This document shows, in pieces, positions 9,106-10,904 of a stretch of 10,904 bases of DNA. Below the pieces are notes generated by a model. It was not told where the DNA came from. It was given only the letters and a program-made list of their open reading frames with translations, and made no database searches. The stretch spans positions 1-10,904 of the forward strand of contig JALLAZ010001205.1 of the NCBI GenBank assembly GCA_036939755.1. Reading direction: 5' to 3'. Source of the DNA: Stephanodiscus triporus (taxonomy: Eukaryota; Bacillariophyta; Thalassiosirophyceae; Thalassiosirales; Thalassiosiraceae). Both the position numbers and the translations under genes were made by a program. Each line of letters begins with the position of its first letter. Within the stretch, counting starts at the first letter, position 1.

Positions 9106-9963
9106 TCAAACCCTTGCAACCGAAGGCTCTGTCGCTTCTCCGTAAGACATATCGGCACCACCATCGCCTTCGCCCTCATACGCCTCCATCGGATCGCCGG
9201 CATATTTTCGAAACAATGCCCTAAAAATATCAGGCCTTTTCTGTGCCAAGCTGAACGCAAGGAAGAAGAAGGCTCCTGTCACGATCGCCATGATCTGTCC
9301 CAGCAAACCGAACGCAAATAGGAATAAAATTTGAGTGACATCGGCGAAACTTCTCATGCGCCACGAGAAGACAAATTCCCTCCCCGTCGTTTCGAAGTAA
9401 ACCATAAGTTTTTCAGGTTGCTGGACCGTTATGGCGAGCATACAGAGGGAGAGTACCATGACAATGATCGAGGCCAGAGCGTCAAGGTAGGCTGGGACAT
9501 GGGGGTTGCCTACTAATTCTAGAATGGCTGCGACGAAGTTCACCTAGATTGAGGTATCGCATGACGAATAGATAACAGGCTAGGGTGAGATTCTTCGATT
9601 GAGACGATGGCATTGGTATGACATGGGCACACATTCAGGTGGGATCGCTGTAGCGCCAAGAATATAGTCATGGATAATAATGCCTCATTCTTGCCAGGGA
9701 TTTGAAGTAGGCAGGTTGACTTACGGCATAGGCACCGGCAAAAACACTCCGGAGCGTTGCCGTCCGCAACTGACTGTATTGCACCATCGGATATCTCTCT
9801 ATCTTCTGTCTTCAAACTTCAGGGTCTATGGCACTATGGTTTGTGGTAAAAGTTTTTTACAGGCAACCAACATACTTATCTCCTCGTTGGTCAAATCGTA
9901 GGGCCCCTGCCGTATAACACGCAGCACTAAGATTCGGCGACGACAGAAATCCTCGCTAGTCAT
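9106..9963 (-). CDS. Four-helix membrane protein of unknown function, three exons, 199 aa
   Basis: Proposed exons are 9963-9876, 9798-9725 and 9543-9106. The third exon (145 codons) is certain as a frame but opens only with GTG right after an AG, so it needs an upstream exon. Exon 2 (ending FAGAYA before a GTAAGT donor) fits in phase. Exon 1 (starting MTSEDFCRRR) joins exon 2 through a GTATGT donor, giving NEEI-KRYPMVQY. Predicted membrane helices are at about 47-65, 76-94, 120-137 and 138-154, followed by a basic patch (KRPDIFRALFRKY) and an acidic Gly-rich tail. I do not recognise the family. The four-helix layout recalls small Golgi or vesicle proteins such as COPI-associated proteins, but no diagnostic motif supports this. 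The internal ATG at 9787 is an alternative start giving 166 aa. The transposon end lies 8 bp upstream of the proposed ATG. Confidence 0.65.
9544..9724 (-). other. Membrane-protein gene intron 2, 181 bp, phase 0
   Basis: On the minus strand the donor is GCC/GTAAGTC and the acceptor CAATCTAG/GTGAAC. The join gives GAYA-VNFVAAI, one continuous hydrophobic helix, which supports it. It is the longest intron proposed here. An additional small exon inside it cannot be excluded. Confidence 0.7.
9799..9875 (-). other. Membrane-protein gene intron 1, 77 bp, phase 1
   Basis: On the minus strand the donor is GATAA/GTATGT and the acceptor AAGATAG/AGAGAT. The exon before it is open from an ATG at 9963 and would otherwise stop at 9828-9826. 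The acceptor has a poor pyrimidine tract, and other AGs lie close by; of the three nearest to exon 2, this is the one that keeps the frame of the next exon. This is the least certain intron in the window. Confidence 0.5.
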
Positions 9964-9971
9964 AGGTAGTT

Positions 9972-10154
9972 AGGTCTAAATTGGTAGTGGTAGTATTCCT
10001 ACGTGGTGGCTTTTTTTTTTTTTTTGGCGCACACCATTTTACCGCAAAATCCATGACAACCATGGCCGCCGCAAGCGGAAATGGGTCCATAGNAGGTCTA
10101 AATTGGTAGTGGTAGTATTCCTACGTGATGTTTTTTTTGTTTTTTTTTGGCGCA
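9972..10154 (+). repeat. Duplicated putative transposon left end
   Basis: A 34-bp sequence beginning AGGTCTAAATTGG and ending CCTACGTG occurs perfectly at 9972-10005 and 10094-10127. Each copy is followed by a T-tract (15 T; then 8 T, G, 10 T) and GGCGCA, so the similarity covers about 60 bp (to 10031 and 10154). The starts are 122 bp apart. The first copy is preceded by T, so TA stands at the edge, as expected for Tc1/mariner/pogo target sites; at the second the matching base is the N at 10093. The DNA between (10032-10092) is unrelated to what follows the second copy. No inverted partner is present, since the element runs off the window. Confidence 0.75.
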
Positions 10155-10295
10155 TCCTCTGCTCGCCGCCTATTTTTGTAGTAGGTCCTGCATTGGAGCC
10201 CTACTGCAAACCTCCTTTGTTTCCCTGGCCGCGTGCCACAAAACACAGATCCTCACAATTCTCTGCTCATTCACCTTCCGACAAACAAGGTCAAG

Positions 10296-10904
10296 ATGAA
10301 ACTTGTTTACAACCTATGCGGCACCAACCATGCGCGCTCTGCTCAGCGCATTGAGCAGAGGCAGACGAATAGGTGCAATTTCACCTCCGCTGAGAAGATG
10401 AAGATTGTTCGTGCATTTGTATCCGCCATTACCACAGAGAATCTCCATCTCAACGCGGCTGCTACAAGGTTTGGGGTTTCCCCTTCATGTGTCGTTGATT
10501 GGCATAAGAAGGCAGTTGCCCTATCCGATTCCTCTGTGGAGAATCACTGCACTCTCCACAAAGGCCCAACAAGCATCATTTCGGATCTCAAGGAGGAACT
10601 CTTTGAGTACATTGAGCGTTGGAGGACAAAGGGAATCCCCATCACGAGAATGGGTCTTGCGAGGAAGGTTGGAAAAATTAAGCCCGGGTTCCTACACAAG
10701 AGTTATGGGGCGCGCATGATGGCCATTTCTTGCTTTCTTGCAGCCAACAACCTCGCCCACCATGTTGCGACCCTCAAGGCTCAGCGCTCTCCTGGCGAGG
10801 TGAGCGATGAAGCTCTCGCTTTCCTCGAGGTACAAGTCCCTCGCCGAGGGATCAAGACTTTGTGATGAACATGGATCAAACTCCAGTTTATCACTCAATG
10901 GAAG
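10296..10904 (+). pseudogene. Pogo-like transposase, frameshifted and cut by the window end
   Basis: The ATG at 10296 opens a 189-codon frame. It holds a helix-turn-helix (about 35-75, with NAAATRFGVSPSCVVDWHKK) and a second CENP-B-like region (about 90-170, with ELFEYIERWRTKGIPIT and SDEALAFLE), both used to bind transposon ends. The frame stops at TGA 10863-10865. The start of the DDE catalytic domain, DFVMNMDQTPVYHSME, is present at 10856-10903 but in another frame (shift of -1 or +2), which is open from 10811. The break therefore falls between 10811 and 10862, in the linker between DNA-binding and catalytic parts. It could be a decayed copy or a sequencing error. The catalytic Asp-Asp-Asp/Glu residues beyond the first Asp lie outside the window. 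Confidence 0.75.

Larger units (their letters stand above)
9972..10904 (+). mobile_element. Left part of a pogo-like (Tc1/mariner superfamily) DNA transposon
   Basis: The putative left end (two copies), a roughly 140-bp leader without genes (10155-10295) and the transposase frame from 10296 together make a DNA transposon cut by the window edge. The transposase family and the TA at the outer edge point to the pogo/Tc1/mariner superfamily. The true boundary could be 9972 or 10094, depending on whether one element inserted into another. The right end, length and target-site duplication cannot be seen. Confidence 0.65.

Noticed and set aside
9540..9815. 91-codon minus-strand frame spanning the membrane-protein gene's exon 2 and intron 2
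   Set aside because: It uses a frame other than exons 2 and 3, has no hydrophobic segments in keeping, and is explained as exon plus intron read through.
10011..10025. T-tracts as RNA polymerase III terminators of a small RNA gene
   Set aside because: No A box or B box or tRNA-like fold is visible upstream on either strand. The T-tract is shared by both copies of the transposon end.
10233..10295. Transposase start at GTG 10233
   Set aside because: It is not an ATG, and the 21 residues before Met at 10296 look like leader sequence. The conserved region starts after 10296.
10800..10848. Possible 49-bp intron (GTGAGC donor) in the transposase that might repair the frame
   Set aside because: Splicing there would not bring the MDQTP frame in phase and would remove the SDEALAFLE segment that looks conserved in this transposase family.
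1..10904. CRISPR array, rRNA, tRNA or bacterial operon features
   Set aside because: No regularly spaced repeats, no RNA gene signatures, and the gene structure is eukaryotic.

Overview
The window looks like gene-dense nuclear DNA of a eukaryotic microbe. Five short GT-AG introns (90, 72, 122, 77 and 181 bp) are needed to rebuild three of the genes. The proteins are eukaryotic families: a quiescin sulfhydryl oxidase, a Cockayne syndrome B-type repair ATPase and a Myb-repeat protein. The right end carries a pogo-like transposase with the MDQTP signature, a type I associate with stramenopiles such as diatoms and oomycetes. A diatom-like stramenopile alga is therefore my best guess, but it is an inference from style and not a proven identification. 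There is one ambiguous base (position 10093), so this is probably draft assembly.

Layout from left to right, with genes alternating in strand. (1) 140-1411, plus: intronless 423-aa protein with three divergent Myb/SANT repeats, most like the SNAPc4 arrangement. (2) 4482-1498, minus: one QSOX gene that first looks like two neighbouring genes (a thioredoxin-like gene and an Erv-like gene). A 90-bp in-phase intron joins them into a 964-aa protein with thioredoxin domain, long charged Gln/Glu/Arg-rich insert, Erv/ALR domain and C-terminal membrane anchor. (3) A 421-bp divergent intergenic region that must hold the 5' control sequences of genes 2 and 4. (4) 4904-8898, plus: three-exon ERCC6/CSB (Rad26) orthologue of 1266 aa with a UBZ4-like zinc finger upstream of the ATPase core and a small upstream ORF that overlaps its start codon. 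(5) 9963-9106, minus: three-exon, 199-aa four-helix membrane protein of unknown function. (6) From 9972 to the end, plus: the left part of a pogo-like DNA transposon. Its putative terminal sequence occurs twice, and its transposase frame is broken just before the catalytic domain.

The genes show no common pathway. The QSOX gene belongs to oxidative protein folding in the secretory pathway, the CSB gene to transcription-coupled DNA repair in the nucleus, and the Myb gene probably to transcription. The most interesting points are the hidden QSOX gene with its unusual insert, the extra ubiquitin-binding-type zinc finger in CSB, and a transposon end that lies only 8 bp from the predicted start codon of the membrane-protein gene.
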